Assembly: GCA_016711505.1 (NCBI GenBank)
Contig: JADJSV010000017.1
Span: forward strand, 186,001-250,000
DNA: 64,000 bases
DNA from: Bacteroidota bacterium
GTDB taxonomy: Bacteria > Bacteroidota > Bacteroidia > AKYH767-A > 2013-40CM-41-45
Direction of reading: 5' to 3'
Each line of letters opens with the position of its first letter. Position 1 is the stretch's first letter. Made by a program: the position numbers and the translations under genes. Below are positions 1-7,961 of the stretch, in pieces. Under the pieces are notes generated by a model. It was not told where the DNA came from and searched no databases. It saw only the letters and a program-made list of their open reading frames with translations.

Positions 1-1133
1 TGAGCACACAAGGCAATTTTCAGGATCAGGTACTTGCACAACTTTATCTACTCGACTTTGATGACCGTGAATATCATATTGCCGAACAACTGGTCGGTAG
101 TATTGATGACGATGGTTATCTGCGTCGTGAGTTAACTGCAATCGTCGATGATCTTGCCTTTTCACAAAATATTTCTACAACAAAAGAAGAATTAGAAAAA
201 ATTCTGACAGCAATTCAAACACTCGATCCTCCGGGTATCGGTGCACGTTCATTGCAGGAATGTCTGGAGTTGCAACTGGAAAGAAAAGACCAGAAGCGTG
301 AATCAATCGTTCTTGCGAAAAAAATCCTGAACAAACAGTTCGACGAGTTTTCGAAAAAACATTACGAAAAAATTTCGCGTGAAATGGAGATCACTGATGA
401 GCAATTGAAAAAAGCCATCGATGAAATTCTTAAACTTAATCCTCGTCCGGGAAGTGCAGCTAATCAGGGACAGCGATCTATTGAACATATCATTCCTGAT
501 TTCATCATCAACAATACCGATGGTGTACTTGAACTTACTTTGAATTCGCGGAATGCTCCTGAGTTAAGAATGAGCCGTGACTACAAAGAAATGCTTGATC
601 ATTACAGCAAAGACAAGAAGAATGTAAAAGCAAATAAAGATGCCATAAGTTTCGTTAAACAGAAACTGGATTCTGCGAAATGGTTCATCGATGCATTGAA
701 GCAACGTCAGCATACACTTTTTCAGACGATGCATACGATCATGGATTATCAATATGAATATTTCCTCGAAGGCGATATGCGTAAACTGAAAAAGATGGTA
801 CTTCGTGATATTGCTGAAAAGATAGGCATGGATATTTCTACAGTTAGTCGTGTAGCGAATAGCAAATATGTGCAAACCCCATTCGGAACTTTTTTACTGA
901 AGAGTTTCTTCTCTGAAGGATTGTCTACAGAAAGTGGCGAAGAGGTTTCGAGTAAAGAAGTGAAACAGATCCTTACAGATTGTATCGGTGCAGAAGATAA
1001 ACGCAAGCCATTAACTGATGATGCGCTCACAAAGATCCTGAATCAGAAAGGATATAATATTGCCCGGAGAACGGTGGCAAAGTATCGCGAAATGCTGGAT
1101 ATTCCCGTAGCGCGATTGAGAAAAGAACTATGA
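1..1133 (+). CDS. rpoN: RNA polymerase sigma-54 factor RpoN (3' part)
   Basis: Sigma-54 directs RNA polymerase to -24/-12 promoters and needs an AAA+ activator. The open frame enters at base 3, so the N-terminal activator-interacting region lies outside the window. Visible are the core-binding domain with the family hallmark DPPGIGARSLQECL near base 230, the HTH region containing DISTVSRVANSKYVQTPFG, and the C-terminal RpoN box ARRTVAKYREMLDIP just before the end. The stop overlaps the ATG of the next gene (ATGA), which suggests translational coupling. Recognition is by direct motif match. No activator gene is seen in the window. Confidence 0.97.
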   Translation, partial: STQGNFQDQVLAQLYLLDFDDREYHIAEQLVGSIDDDGYLRRELTAIVDDLAFSQNISTTKEELEKILTAIQTLDPPGIGARSLQECLELQLERKDQKRESIVLAKKILNKQFDEFSKKHYEKISREMEITDEQLKKAIDEILKLNPRPGSAANQGQRSIEHIIPDFIINNTDGVLELTLNSRNAPELRMSRDYKEMLDHYSKDKKNVKANKDAISFVKQKLDSAKWFIDALKQRQHTLFQTMHTIMDYQYEYFLEGDMRKLKKMVLRDIAEKIGMDISTVSRVANSKYVQTPFGTFLLKSFFSEGLSTESGEEVSSKEVKQILTDCIGAEDKRKPLTDDALTKILNQKGYNIARRTVAKYREMLDIPVARLRKEL

Positions 1134-1738
1134 ACAAAAAAGTTGCTCAATTTTTATCGGTTGCACTACACCCTGTGCTCATGCCGACCTATGCTTTACT
1201 TTTCATTTTCCAGAACAAAACTTTTTTCTCCTACTCTATTCCCTATCATGCAAAACTTGCACTTTTTCTGATCATCATTCTGAATACACTTATTTTTCCT
1301 GTACTGGTTTCATTTATACTGGTTAAAAAAGGAGTGATCAGATCTTTTGAAATGGAAAAAAGAGAAGAACGATTGATTCCCTTTGCAAGTAATTTATTAT
1401 TGATGATGGTTGCAGCATATCTGATCAATGCATTGCGATTACCACAGGTATTCTTTCAACTGATCTTAGGTGCGATTGCTTCAGTTGCCATTGCTATCAC
1501 GATCAACTTTAAATGGAAGATCAGTATTCATATGATCGGTGTAGGTGCAATGGTGGGAACGCTTTTCGGATTGTCGACTTTTATGCTTGTCGACTTACGA
1601 TTTCCAATTATCTTGTCATTCTTTGTTGCAGGTTTACTTGGTTCTGCAAGAATGACTCTGAGGGCAAATAGTGCGGTGCAAATTTACCTGGGGTTTTTGA
1701 TTGGGTTCTTTTGTGAGTTTCTTTTCTTGAGCTTGTAA
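1130..1738 (+). CDS. PAP2-like integral membrane protein
   Basis: This 202-residue, very hydrophobic protein has about six predicted membrane segments. The stretch KISIHMIGVGAMVG (about residues 125-138) resembles the conserved Ser-x-x-His segment of type 2 phosphatidic acid phosphatases, but the Lys/Arg-rich first motif of that family is not obvious, so enzymatic activity is uncertain. It overlaps rpoN by four bases and is probably co-transcribed with it. In Bacteroidota a protein of this kind often follows rpoN (family knowledge). A long inverted repeat begins eight bases after the stop. Confidence 0.6.
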   Translation: MNKKVAQFLSVALHPVLMPTYALLFIFQNKTFFSYSIPYHAKLALFLIIILNTLIFPVLVSFILVKKGVIRSFEMEKREERLIPFASNLLLMMVAAYLINALRLPQVFFQLILGAIASVAIAITINFKWKISIHMIGVGAMVGTLFGLSTFMLVDLRFPIILSFFVAGLLGSARMTLRANSAVQIYLGFLIGFFCEFLFLSL

Positions 1739-1745
1739 AAAATAA

Positions 1746-1833
1746 AACACTAAGATCACTAAGTTTTTGTCACAAGAACACAAGTGATACTCCCTTTGTG
1801 CTCTTGTGACAAAAACTTAGTGATCTTAGTGTT
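1746..1833. repeat. Intergenic inverted repeat, family B, with 32-bp perfect arms
   Basis: The left arm is 1746-1777 and the right arm 1802-1833. They are exact reverse complements around a 24-base loop. The arms contain CACTAAGATCACTAAG and TTTTTGTCACAAGA. The repeat lies between two convergent genes, so it could end transcription from both sides. A diverged relative with the same CACTTAAAGTC/CACAAG vocabulary lies at 45628-45735. Confidence 0.85.
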
Positions 1834-1847
1834 AAAATTTTCCCCTT

Positions 1848-2546
1848 CTAAAATGTAAAGGATATCCCCACATTCAACGGCGTCAACTCCGGTCCTTTAT
1901 CTTTTTTGAAAACATCTACAAGTGAATAGTATCCTGATAATGCAACACTACCATAACCGATTCTTCCTGTAACTCCGTATTGAAAATAATTCAATCCTAT
2001 CATTCCATACGATTTGAATTTTCCGGATCTGTCTTCATATTTCGTATGTGACTGAATCAGATAACCACCTTTTAATCCGGCAGCAACTTTAAATCGTTTT
2101 CCTTTATCATTCTCATTAGTCCTTGCACGAAGTTCTAAAGCGAAGTCGATAAAGTTCAATGAAAGTTTATTTGTTTCAAGATCGAATGAATCAGGAACAA
2201 CTGCAAAATTATTTCTCTTCGCAACATCATCATAATAAAAAACTGCATCAGTATGAACATTCTGAGAACTGATACCAAATCCATAGCCTAATCCAAAATG
2301 TCCGGCTTTGCCCATTTTTTCTTTCATGATCAAAAAACTAAATCCTCGTGAGCGAAGTGGTTTCGCTTCGATGGTAGAGGGAAGATTCATCCAGTTGTCT
2401 GATGTGATTGAAACGATAAACAGATCGTCAGCTGCTGCAATTTTTCCTAACGCACCGGGCATTGATGATGATGGTGCAGGAGTTTCCTGTGCGTTGGTCG
2501 ACAGACTAAAGATCACAATAGCTGCCAGACTGAATAATTTTTTCAT
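1848..2546 (-). CDS. Secreted outer-membrane beta-barrel-like protein
   Basis: This 232-residue protein has a clear signal peptide (MKKLFSLAAIVIFSLSTNAQ, cleavage after about residue 19). The rest alternates short amphipathic strands and ends with an aromatic residue (VGISFTF), as porin-like barrels recognised by BAM do. No enzymatic motif is visible and no named family can be assigned. The gene is monocistronic and convergent with the rpoN pair. The ATG at 2546 directly precedes the signal peptide. Confidence 0.65.
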   Translation of the reverse strand: MKKLFSLAAIVIFSLSTNAQETPAPSSSMPGALGKIAAADDLFIVSITSDNWMNLPSTIEAKPLRSRGFSFLIMKEKMGKAGHFGLGYGFGISSQNVHTDAVFYYDDVAKRNNFAVVPDSFDLETNKLSLNFIDFALELRARTNENDKGKRFKVAAGLKGGYLIQSHTKYEDRSGKFKSYGMIGLNYFQYGVTGRIGYGSVALSGYYSLVDVFKKDKGPELTPLNVGISFTF

Positions 2547-2696
2547 AATGTATAGTTTGTTGTTTGCTTAAAATTCTTGTTGCTTTTGGCAAAGACCAGG
2601 CCGAAATAAAATTGACTTATCCGAATGTAGTAGAAATTTAAAAACGAAAATGATGATGAACAATAAATCATTTCAGTAGAGAACATTAATTTCTTT

Positions 2697-2731
2697 AAAA
2701 AAAACGGGTGTAGCCTGTAATGACTACACCC
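2697..2731 (-). terminator. Rho-independent terminator of tRNA-Met
   Basis: Read on the minus strand, GGGTGTAG pairs with CTACACCC over a ten-base loop and is followed by a run of T residues. It starts seven bases after the tRNA 3' end. Confidence 0.85.
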
Positions 2732-2737
2732 TTACGT

Positions 2738-2810
2738 GGGCCCTGATGGAATCGAACCATCCACCCACAGATTATGAGTCTGTTGCTCTAACCGAATGAG
2801 CTAAGGGCCC
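2738..2810 (-). tRNA. tRNA-Met (anticodon CAT)
   Basis: The 73-base minus-strand sequence folds as a cloverleaf: acceptor stem GGGCCCT/AGGGCCC, D arm GCTCATTCGGTTAGAGC, anticodon stem ACAGA/TCTGT with loop CTCATAA, and T loop GGTTCGATTCC. The anticodon is CAT. The acceptor stem begins with a paired G1-C72, so it is not the typical initiator with an unpaired first base. Elongator Met is most likely, but an Ile2 tRNA read through lysidine cannot be excluded. CCA is not encoded. Confidence 0.93.
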
Positions 2811-2826
2811 GGTAAATTTTGGGTGA

Positions 2827-2857
2827 CAAAGGTATCTTTTAAGGGGAATAATTACAA
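2827..2857 (-). promoter_or_regulatory. Bacteroidota sigma-A promoter of tRNA-Met
   Basis: On the minus strand a TTG at 2857-2855 is followed after 20 bases by TACCTTTG at 2834-2827, a full match to the TAnnTTTG -7 element. The tRNA 5' end is 16 bases downstream. Confidence 0.75.
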
Positions 2858-2879
2858 ATTGTGTAGTTCTTTTTGTATC

Positions 2880-2920
2880 AGGTCAGGTCAAAAGGGCAAG
2901 GGTCAAAGGTCAAGGGTTAA
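2880..2920. repeat. Solo copy of the GGTCAAAGGTCAAGG repeat (family C)
   Basis: The sequence contains GGTCAGGTCAAAAGGGCAAG and GGTCAAAGGTCAAGGGTT in one orientation only. The same words form full inverted repeats at 31128-31272 and 32347-32417. The rest of the gap between the tRNA and the TonB receptor holds nothing recognisable. Confidence 0.7.
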
Positions 2921-3019
2921 ACTTGTACTTCTTAATATTCAAAATATTGGTAATCAGATTATTGTTGAATAATTGTTGTTTCCCGGATCAGTTTCTTATA
3001 CATATATATATGTATGAAC

Positions 3020-5458
3020 TTAAAACTGGAAGATAACTCCTAAAGCCGGAGTGAAATTTTTGTCGACGTTTTCGAGCAGGACCGGAATGGCATTGGAGCC
3101 GTCGGATCTCAGAGGATTTCCATCTGTAGTTTCAAAAGCAGTATTATCTGCATTTCGTTTGAATGTATAGTAGTCTTTTGAAACAGACTTTGACATTAAT
3201 GCATTTTGAAAATCGAGATAGATATTCAGTGACGTCCGTTTAAAATTGAACTTCTTGTCAATACGTACATCAAGTTGATTGAATGCAGGCAATCGTTCAC
3301 TATTTAATTTTGAATAATCAGATACTCCTTGGCCTGTGATCGTATATGTTTTCTTCGATTCATCGAGATCATAAGGAGTATAAGGTGCTCCTCCTGATAA
3401 ACGATATTTCAAACCAAGCTCCCAGCCTTTTTTGAATTTTTTACCTGCTATCAGCGAAACTAAATTTCTTGTATCCCAACTTGAGGCAACATATTTATTA
3501 TTGAAACCGGAAAATTGAGAATAGAAAAATGTAAAGGAAGCTGTAACATAAAAATCCTTCTTTAACTTTTGTTGAACAAACAATTCAGTTCCGTAACTGC
3601 GACCTTTGCCCTGACTTGATACCGCCTCATTTCCTATCACACCAAAATCATTTCCGAGATTGGCCAGTGAGATTGCTGAAGCGCGTGATACAGGATAATT
3701 ATCATACTTTTTATAAAATCCTTCTACTGTAATTCGGAGAGAACTTGTCGGAAGAATCTCGAATCCGCCGGCAAGGTGATCGCAGATTATATTCTGTGCT
3801 CTTGAATTTTCCAGATTGCCCAAACTGTTTCTATATCCCAATACAGTATACGACGGCATTTTAATATAACGACCAACGGTTGCATTGATATTTACTTGTG
3901 GCGAGACTGAATAAGAAGCTGTAAAGCGTGTAGAAAAACTTTCTTCAAAATAAATTTCTGTTACTGGAAAGCTATTAAAGTCAAGCCTTACTCCCAGCGT
4001 CATTGAAAGTTTTTCCTGAAACATTTTCTTACTGACCGATCCGAAAGCACCATACTTTATAAACTCGATGGCAGTATTAAATCCTGTAAATACCGCAGGA
4101 GAAATAACCGTTCCGTTAGAATCAAAGACTTCATTAGCGACCTTTGCAAAAAGATCATTATCATACTTTACATACTGAAAACTTGCGCCATAAGAGAACT
4201 TCCAGTTACGAATCAGTTTGTTGACATCAAGTCGAAGTTTATTTTCGATCTCATTGGAATTAGAACGAAAAGTTCGCTTACTCTCATTTCCGAAATCAGC
4301 ATCGGCAAACTGATCTAGTTTGTTATTAAACATATTTCTGCTGATCGTAAGATTGTAATAACCGTTTTCAAATAAATGTTTGAGAGTAAATCCTACAGTA
4401 TAATTCCATTGACTGATCGTTGGATAAGAACGGATGATATACTCCTTGGTTGCATCCGATTTTTTAGGAACTGCAAATGTAAACTCATCGATTGCACCTA
4501 GTCCAATCGCCGTTAAAGATGTTTTCTTATTGAATTTATGTGTGACCTTATATTGAAAATCCCAGTAGTTCGGCCGAATGGGCAAATCGATTAGCTGAAA
4601 AAAATATTGCAGATACGACCGACGCGCAGAAGCAAGGTACGTTGTCTTTTTGCTAATCGGACCTTCCATTGACAACGCTAATTCTGTACTGCTCAACCGA
4701 ACGTTTCCTTCTGCCTTTTCAGGATTACCATCTCGCTGTCTTATCTGAAGAACTGAAGAAAGTACATTATCATATTTAGCTGCGAAACTGCTGGTAGAAA
4801 GCGAAACATCTTCGATAAAAGATACATTTAAAATTCCCTGTGGTCCGCCGCTACTTCCTTGTGTAGAGAAGTGATTGATCTGCGGAACTTCCACTCCATC
4901 CAGATAATATACATTCTCACTTGGTGCGCCACCACGGATGATAAGATCATTTCGGGCAGCATTTCCGCCGGTACCCCCAACACCCGGAAGAGCTTGAATC
5001 ACTTTTGAAATATCATAATTGCCTCCTGCATTATTTCTGATCTCTTCTGCCGATAAACTTTGAATTGACAAAGGTGATTCCAATTGCTTACCAAATGTGG
5101 TTGCAGTAATATTTACTTCTTTCAGTTCTTGTGAGGAAGGTTCAAGCAGTATATTCAATTCATTTGAATTTCCTGTTGTGACTACAATGTTATATAGCGT
5201 CTGACTAACATAACCAAGTAAGCCAATTCTTATATTATATGATCCCGGGGGGATGTTTTCAATCTTAAAACGACCGTCAACATCGGTAACAGCGCCAATT
5301 TGTGTTCCCTCTATCTGCAAGGTGACACTGAATAATAGCTCTTGTGTATTCCTGTCTTTCACTGTTCCAAAAATCTCACCTGTACTTTGAGCATGTACTA
5401 TATTTGATAACACAAAGAATGTGACTAAAAGAAATCGATTGATCATATTGGATGGCAT
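3020..5458 (-). CDS. TonB-dependent receptor with carboxypeptidase-like regulatory domain
   Basis: This is an outer-membrane active transporter of unknown ligand, energised by TonB. A signal peptide (MINRFLLVTFFVLSNIVHAQ) is followed by a carboxypeptidase-regulatory-like beta sandwich (GEIFGTVKDRNTQELL to SYNIRIGLLGYVSQT), a plug domain with NDLIIRGGAPSENVYYLDG, and a barrel ending in FTPALGVIFQF. Length is about 810 residues. The frame continues upstream to a GTG at 5506, but the ATG at 5458 (or 5446) places the signal peptide correctly. No SusD partner is adjacent, so this is not a classical glycan utilisation locus. It is divergent from the lipoprotein gene next door. Confidence 0.92.
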   Translation of the reverse strand: MPSNMINRFLLVTFFVLSNIVHAQSTGEIFGTVKDRNTQELLFSVTLQIEGTQIGAVTDVDGRFKIENIPPGSYNIRIGLLGYVSQTLYNIVVTTGNSNELNILLEPSSQELKEVNITATTFGKQLESPLSIQSLSAEEIRNNAGGNYDISKVIQALPGVGGTGGNAARNDLIIRGGAPSENVYYLDGVEVPQINHFSTQGSSGGPQGILNVSFIEDVSLSTSSFAAKYDNVLSSVLQIRQRDGNPEKAEGNVRLSSTELALSMEGPISKKTTYLASARRSYLQYFFQLIDLPIRPNYWDFQYKVTHKFNKKTSLTAIGLGAIDEFTFAVPKKSDATKEYIIRSYPTISQWNYTVGFTLKHLFENGYYNLTISRNMFNNKLDQFADADFGNESKRTFRSNSNEIENKLRLDVNKLIRNWKFSYGASFQYVKYDNDLFAKVANEVFDSNGTVISPAVFTGFNTAIEFIKYGAFGSVSKKMFQEKLSMTLGVRLDFNSFPVTEIYFEESFSTRFTASYSVSPQVNINATVGRYIKMPSYTVLGYRNSLGNLENSRAQNIICDHLAGGFEILPTSSLRITVEGFYKKYDNYPVSRASAISLANLGNDFGVIGNEAVSSQGKGRSYGTELFVQQKLKKDFYVTASFTFFYSQFSGFNNKYVASSWDTRNLVSLIAGKKFKKGWELGLKYRLSGGAPYTPYDLDESKKTYTITGQGVSDYSKLNSERLPAFNQLDVRIDKKFNFKRTSLNIYLDFQNALMSKSVSKDYYTFKRNADNTAFETTDGNPLRSDGSNAIPVLLENVDKNFTPALGVIFQF

Positions 5459-5548
5459 AGAAACCTGAACAAATGTAGAAGAAAAAAGTTTGGACAATAT
5501 TCCCACAATTCATGGGAAATTAACAAGAAAAGTTAACCTTTGCACTTT

Positions 5549-6418
5549 ATGAAGTTCACGCTGATCGCTATTATTTCCATCTTTCTTATCTCCTGTTCTC
5601 AGGAGAATAAATCTTGTGGCGATTTTGACTTGAACCAAACATATGAACAGATCAAACTTCCCGTCGCGCTCAAAGAAATTTCGGGAATCACATTTTTAAG
5701 CAAGAATAAGATTGCCTGTGTTCAGGATGAAAAAGGAATTGTTTTTATTTACGATATACATAAGGATAAACTAAAACAATCTATCGATTTCGCCGGTGAT
5801 AAGGACTATGAAGCAATTGCCAATGTAAATGATACAATATATGTTCTGAGAAGTAATGGGGATATTTATGAAATCGATAATCTTGAATCAAGCGAAGTCT
5901 CTTCGATTACACATCATACTTTTTTATCAAAAGTAAATAACTCTGAAGGGATGTGTTTCGATTCTAAACATTATCGTCTGCTGATTGCCTGCAAAGGCAA
6001 ACCCGAAAAAGGAAGTGCAAAGAAATACCAGAAAGTTGTTTATTCATTTGACCTTTCAACAAAAACTATGTCAGAAGAACCTGTACTTGTAATAGATCCA
6101 ACTTCTATTATAGAAATGGCTGACCAGTCAGCTTCAAATTCGTTTTTTGGGGAATCAAAGAATGTTGATCAATTTGATCCGGCTGAAATTGCCATCGATC
6201 CAAAAACAGGAAACTATTTTGTTCTTTCTGCTGTAGGGAAAAGACTTGCCGTTTTTTCGGAAAATGGTATGCTACTGTGCTCAGTAAATCTGAATCCTGA
6301 CATTTACAAACAACCGGAAGGACTTGCTTTCAACTCAGAAGGCGATTTGGTGATCTCTGATGAAGGAAAAAATTCCAAAGGGAATTTGGTGGTACTGAAA
6401 AGGATTTCTAATCAATAA
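5549..6418 (+). CDS. SdiA-regulated/YjiK-like lipoprotein
   Basis: This predicted lipoprotein of about 289 residues has a lipobox LISC at the end of its signal peptide. The body is a six-bladed-propeller-like protein with the phrases EISGITFL, EGMCFD and QPEGLAFNSEGDLVISDEG, typical of the SdiA-regulated (YjiK) family. Its biochemical role is unknown in general. The ATG at 5549 is chosen over an upstream TTG because it starts the signal peptide. A near-consensus -7 element (TAACCTTTG, one base too long) lies at 5532-5540. Confidence 0.75.
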   Translation: MKFTLIAIISIFLISCSQENKSCGDFDLNQTYEQIKLPVALKEISGITFLSKNKIACVQDEKGIVFIYDIHKDKLKQSIDFAGDKDYEAIANVNDTIYVLRSNGDIYEIDNLESSEVSSITHHTFLSKVNNSEGMCFDSKHYRLLIACKGKPEKGSAKKYQKVVYSFDLSTKTMSEEPVLVIDPTSIIEMADQSASNSFFGESKNVDQFDPAEIAIDPKTGNYFVLSAVGKRLAVFSENGMLLCSVNLNPDIYKQPEGLAFNSEGDLVISDEGKNSKGNLVVLKRISNQ

Positions 6419-6499
6419 CGAATAACGGATCACCACTGTCCTATATAAATATTTTCATATGAAAGTAATTTCCCGCATTCAAGCCGTTACTTTCAATTT

Positions 6500-6625
6500 T
6501 TCTTTTTTTGTTTGGCCAAAAAAAGAAACAAAAAAAGGCCACCACGCGCACCAAATCATTTGAAATCTTCGATTATTGGTTACATCCCTGATTCAACTTT
6601 TCAAATGATTTCGCGCAGCGCGTGG
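6500..6625. repeat. Structured intergenic inverted-repeat element
   Basis: CCACGCGC (6542-6549) pairs with GCGCGTGG (6618-6625), and AAATCATTTGAAA (6553-6565) pairs exactly with its complement at 6599-6611. Just before lies a second imperfect hairpin of CTTTTTTTG and CAAAAAAAG around GGCC (6500-6540). A short frame passes through it, but its composition follows the hairpin and it is not a credible gene. The remainder of the gap up to 6829 shows only AT-rich sequence. Confidence 0.7.
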
Positions 6626-6829
6626 ACTCCACGCACAAGAACTGCTTTATCTCTGATTCAAAAAGATGTATGTCAACAAAATGAGGGGGCTTGCTAGAAA
6701 TTTATTTTGCGAACAGTTGGTAATAACGAATAGTGAATAAATGAAAAATGGAGGGTTTGGATGTGGCATACATATGGTAAATAGTATACGAATTCGAATC
6801 TCTAAATACGAACAAAAAAATTGAAACAC

Positions 6830-7447
6830 ATGAATAAATCAATCCACAAAAATCTGATTCTCGACCTTGGTGGAGTGATACTGGATATAAATTATCAGAA
6901 TACGATTGATGCATTTAAAGCTATTGGGATTGAGCAGGCAGAGACTTTGTATTCACAGCAAAGCCAGAATCCACTTTTTGACTTGCTGGAAAAAGGAATG
7001 ATAAGTGAAGGCGATTTTTTTTCTGAGCTTCGGAAGTTAAGTAAGACAGACCATAGTGACGATGTACTCCGCAAATGCTGGAATGCAATTCTTGTCGGAC
7101 TGCCGGAGGAAAATCTGAAAACACTTTATGAACTCAAGAAGAACTACAGACTTTTTCTTTTAAGTAATACCAATTCAATCCACGAAAGTGAATACCGGAA
7201 GATGATCATCATGCAATACGGGTCATTTGTGTTCGATGATATTTTTGAAAAAATGTATCTCTCACATCATATTCATCTTCGCAAACCTTCAAAAGAGATC
7301 TTCGAATTTGTTCTCAACGACAGCCATCTGAATAGAGAAGAGTCTTTCTTTATTGATGATTCCAAACAACATGTTGAAGGGGCGAGAAATGCAGGTATTG
7401 AATCGATATTAATGCCGGGGGGGAAATTATTGAAAGATGTAGTTTAA
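6830..7447 (+). CDS. HAD-superfamily hydrolase (YihX-like)
   Basis: This 205-residue cytosolic phosphatase-type protein carries the HAD motifs in order: motif I LDLGGVILDI with the nucleophile Asp, motif II LLSNTNS, the motif III lysine in HLRKPSKEIF, and motif IV FFIDDSKQHVEGARNAG. The DxGGV form of motif I is typical of the YihX/alpha-D-glucose-1-phosphatase group of HAD-IA enzymes. The substrate cannot be deduced. The ATG at 6830 is preferred over a TTG nine bases upstream. A family A inverted repeat follows the stop. Confidence 0.85.
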   Translation: MNKSIHKNLILDLGGVILDINYQNTIDAFKAIGIEQAETLYSQQSQNPLFDLLEKGMISEGDFFSELRKLSKTDHSDDVLRKCWNAILVGLPEENLKTLYELKKNYRLFLLSNTNSIHESEYRKMIIMQYGSFVFDDIFEKMYLSHHIHLRKPSKEIFEFVLNDSHLNREESFFIDDSKQHVEGARNAGIESILMPGGKLLKDVV

Positions 7448-7449
7448 AA

Positions 7450-7543
7450 TTTTTAACACAGAGAAAAAGGAGAAAAAAAATTGAGGGAATAGAGATTGCT
7501 CTGTGTTCTCCCTTTTTTCTCCTCTTTCTCTGTGTTTAAAAAA
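7450..7543. repeat. Intergenic inverted repeat, family A copy 1
   Basis: The left arm reads AACACAGAGAAAAAGGAG and the right arm CTCCTCTTTCTCTGTGTT, with runs of A and T inside. It sits between convergent genes and ends two bases before the mce stop codon. The same arm vocabulary recurs at 28107, 43636, 45788 and 46894. Confidence 0.85.
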
Positions 7544-7544
7544 T

Positions 7545-7952
7545 CTAACTCAAAATCTCCTGACACAACTCCACCAATACACCATTTGTAGATTTAGGAT
7601 GCAGGAAGCAGATCAATTTATTATCTGCGCCCTTTTTGGGAACATCCGACAATAATTCAAAGCCTAAATTTTTAAGTCGTTCCATTTCCTTTACTATGTC
7701 ATCGGTTTCAAAGGCAATGTGATGAATACCTTGTCCTTTTTTCTCAATAAACTTTGCAATCGGACCGGAATCTGAAGTCGATTCCAGTAATTCAATTTTT
7801 GTTTCTCCTGTTTTAAAAAAAGATGTTGCAACATTTTCGCTTTCAACACTTTCAACTTTGTAATTTGAAATCCCTAACAAGGCCTCGAAAAGTGTGTTTG
7901 CACCTTTCATATCTTTGACGGCAATGCCAATATGTTCAACTCTTAAGATCAT
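7545..7952 (-). CDS. mce: Methylmalonyl-CoA epimerase
   Basis: This enzyme interconverts (R)- and (S)-methylmalonyl-CoA in propionate/succinate metabolism. The 135-residue protein belongs to the vicinal-oxygen-chelate fold. The metal ligands are visible as His in VEHIGIAV (residue 7), His in GIHHIAFE and Glu in VLVELCQE. Length and motifs fit the family closely. It lies nine bases after the histidine kinase stop and is probably co-transcribed with it. No mutase gene is in the window. Confidence 0.93.
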   Translation of the reverse strand: MILRVEHIGIAVKDMKGANTLFEALLGISNYKVESVESENVATSFFKTGETKIELLESTSDSGPIAKFIEKKGQGIHHIAFETDDIVKEMERLKNLGFELLSDVPKKGADNKLICFLHPKSTNGVLVELCQEILS

Positions 7953-7961
7953 CTTGAAATT

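Noticed and set aside
2738..2810. Initiator tRNA-fMet
   Set aside because: The first acceptor pair is a normal G-C, unlike the mismatch at position 1-72 of bacterial initiators.
6512..6697. 61-residue basic frame (MAKKRNKKRPPRAPNH)
   Set aside because: It is made of an inverted-repeat element, starts at TTG and has no promoter. The basic look comes from A runs.
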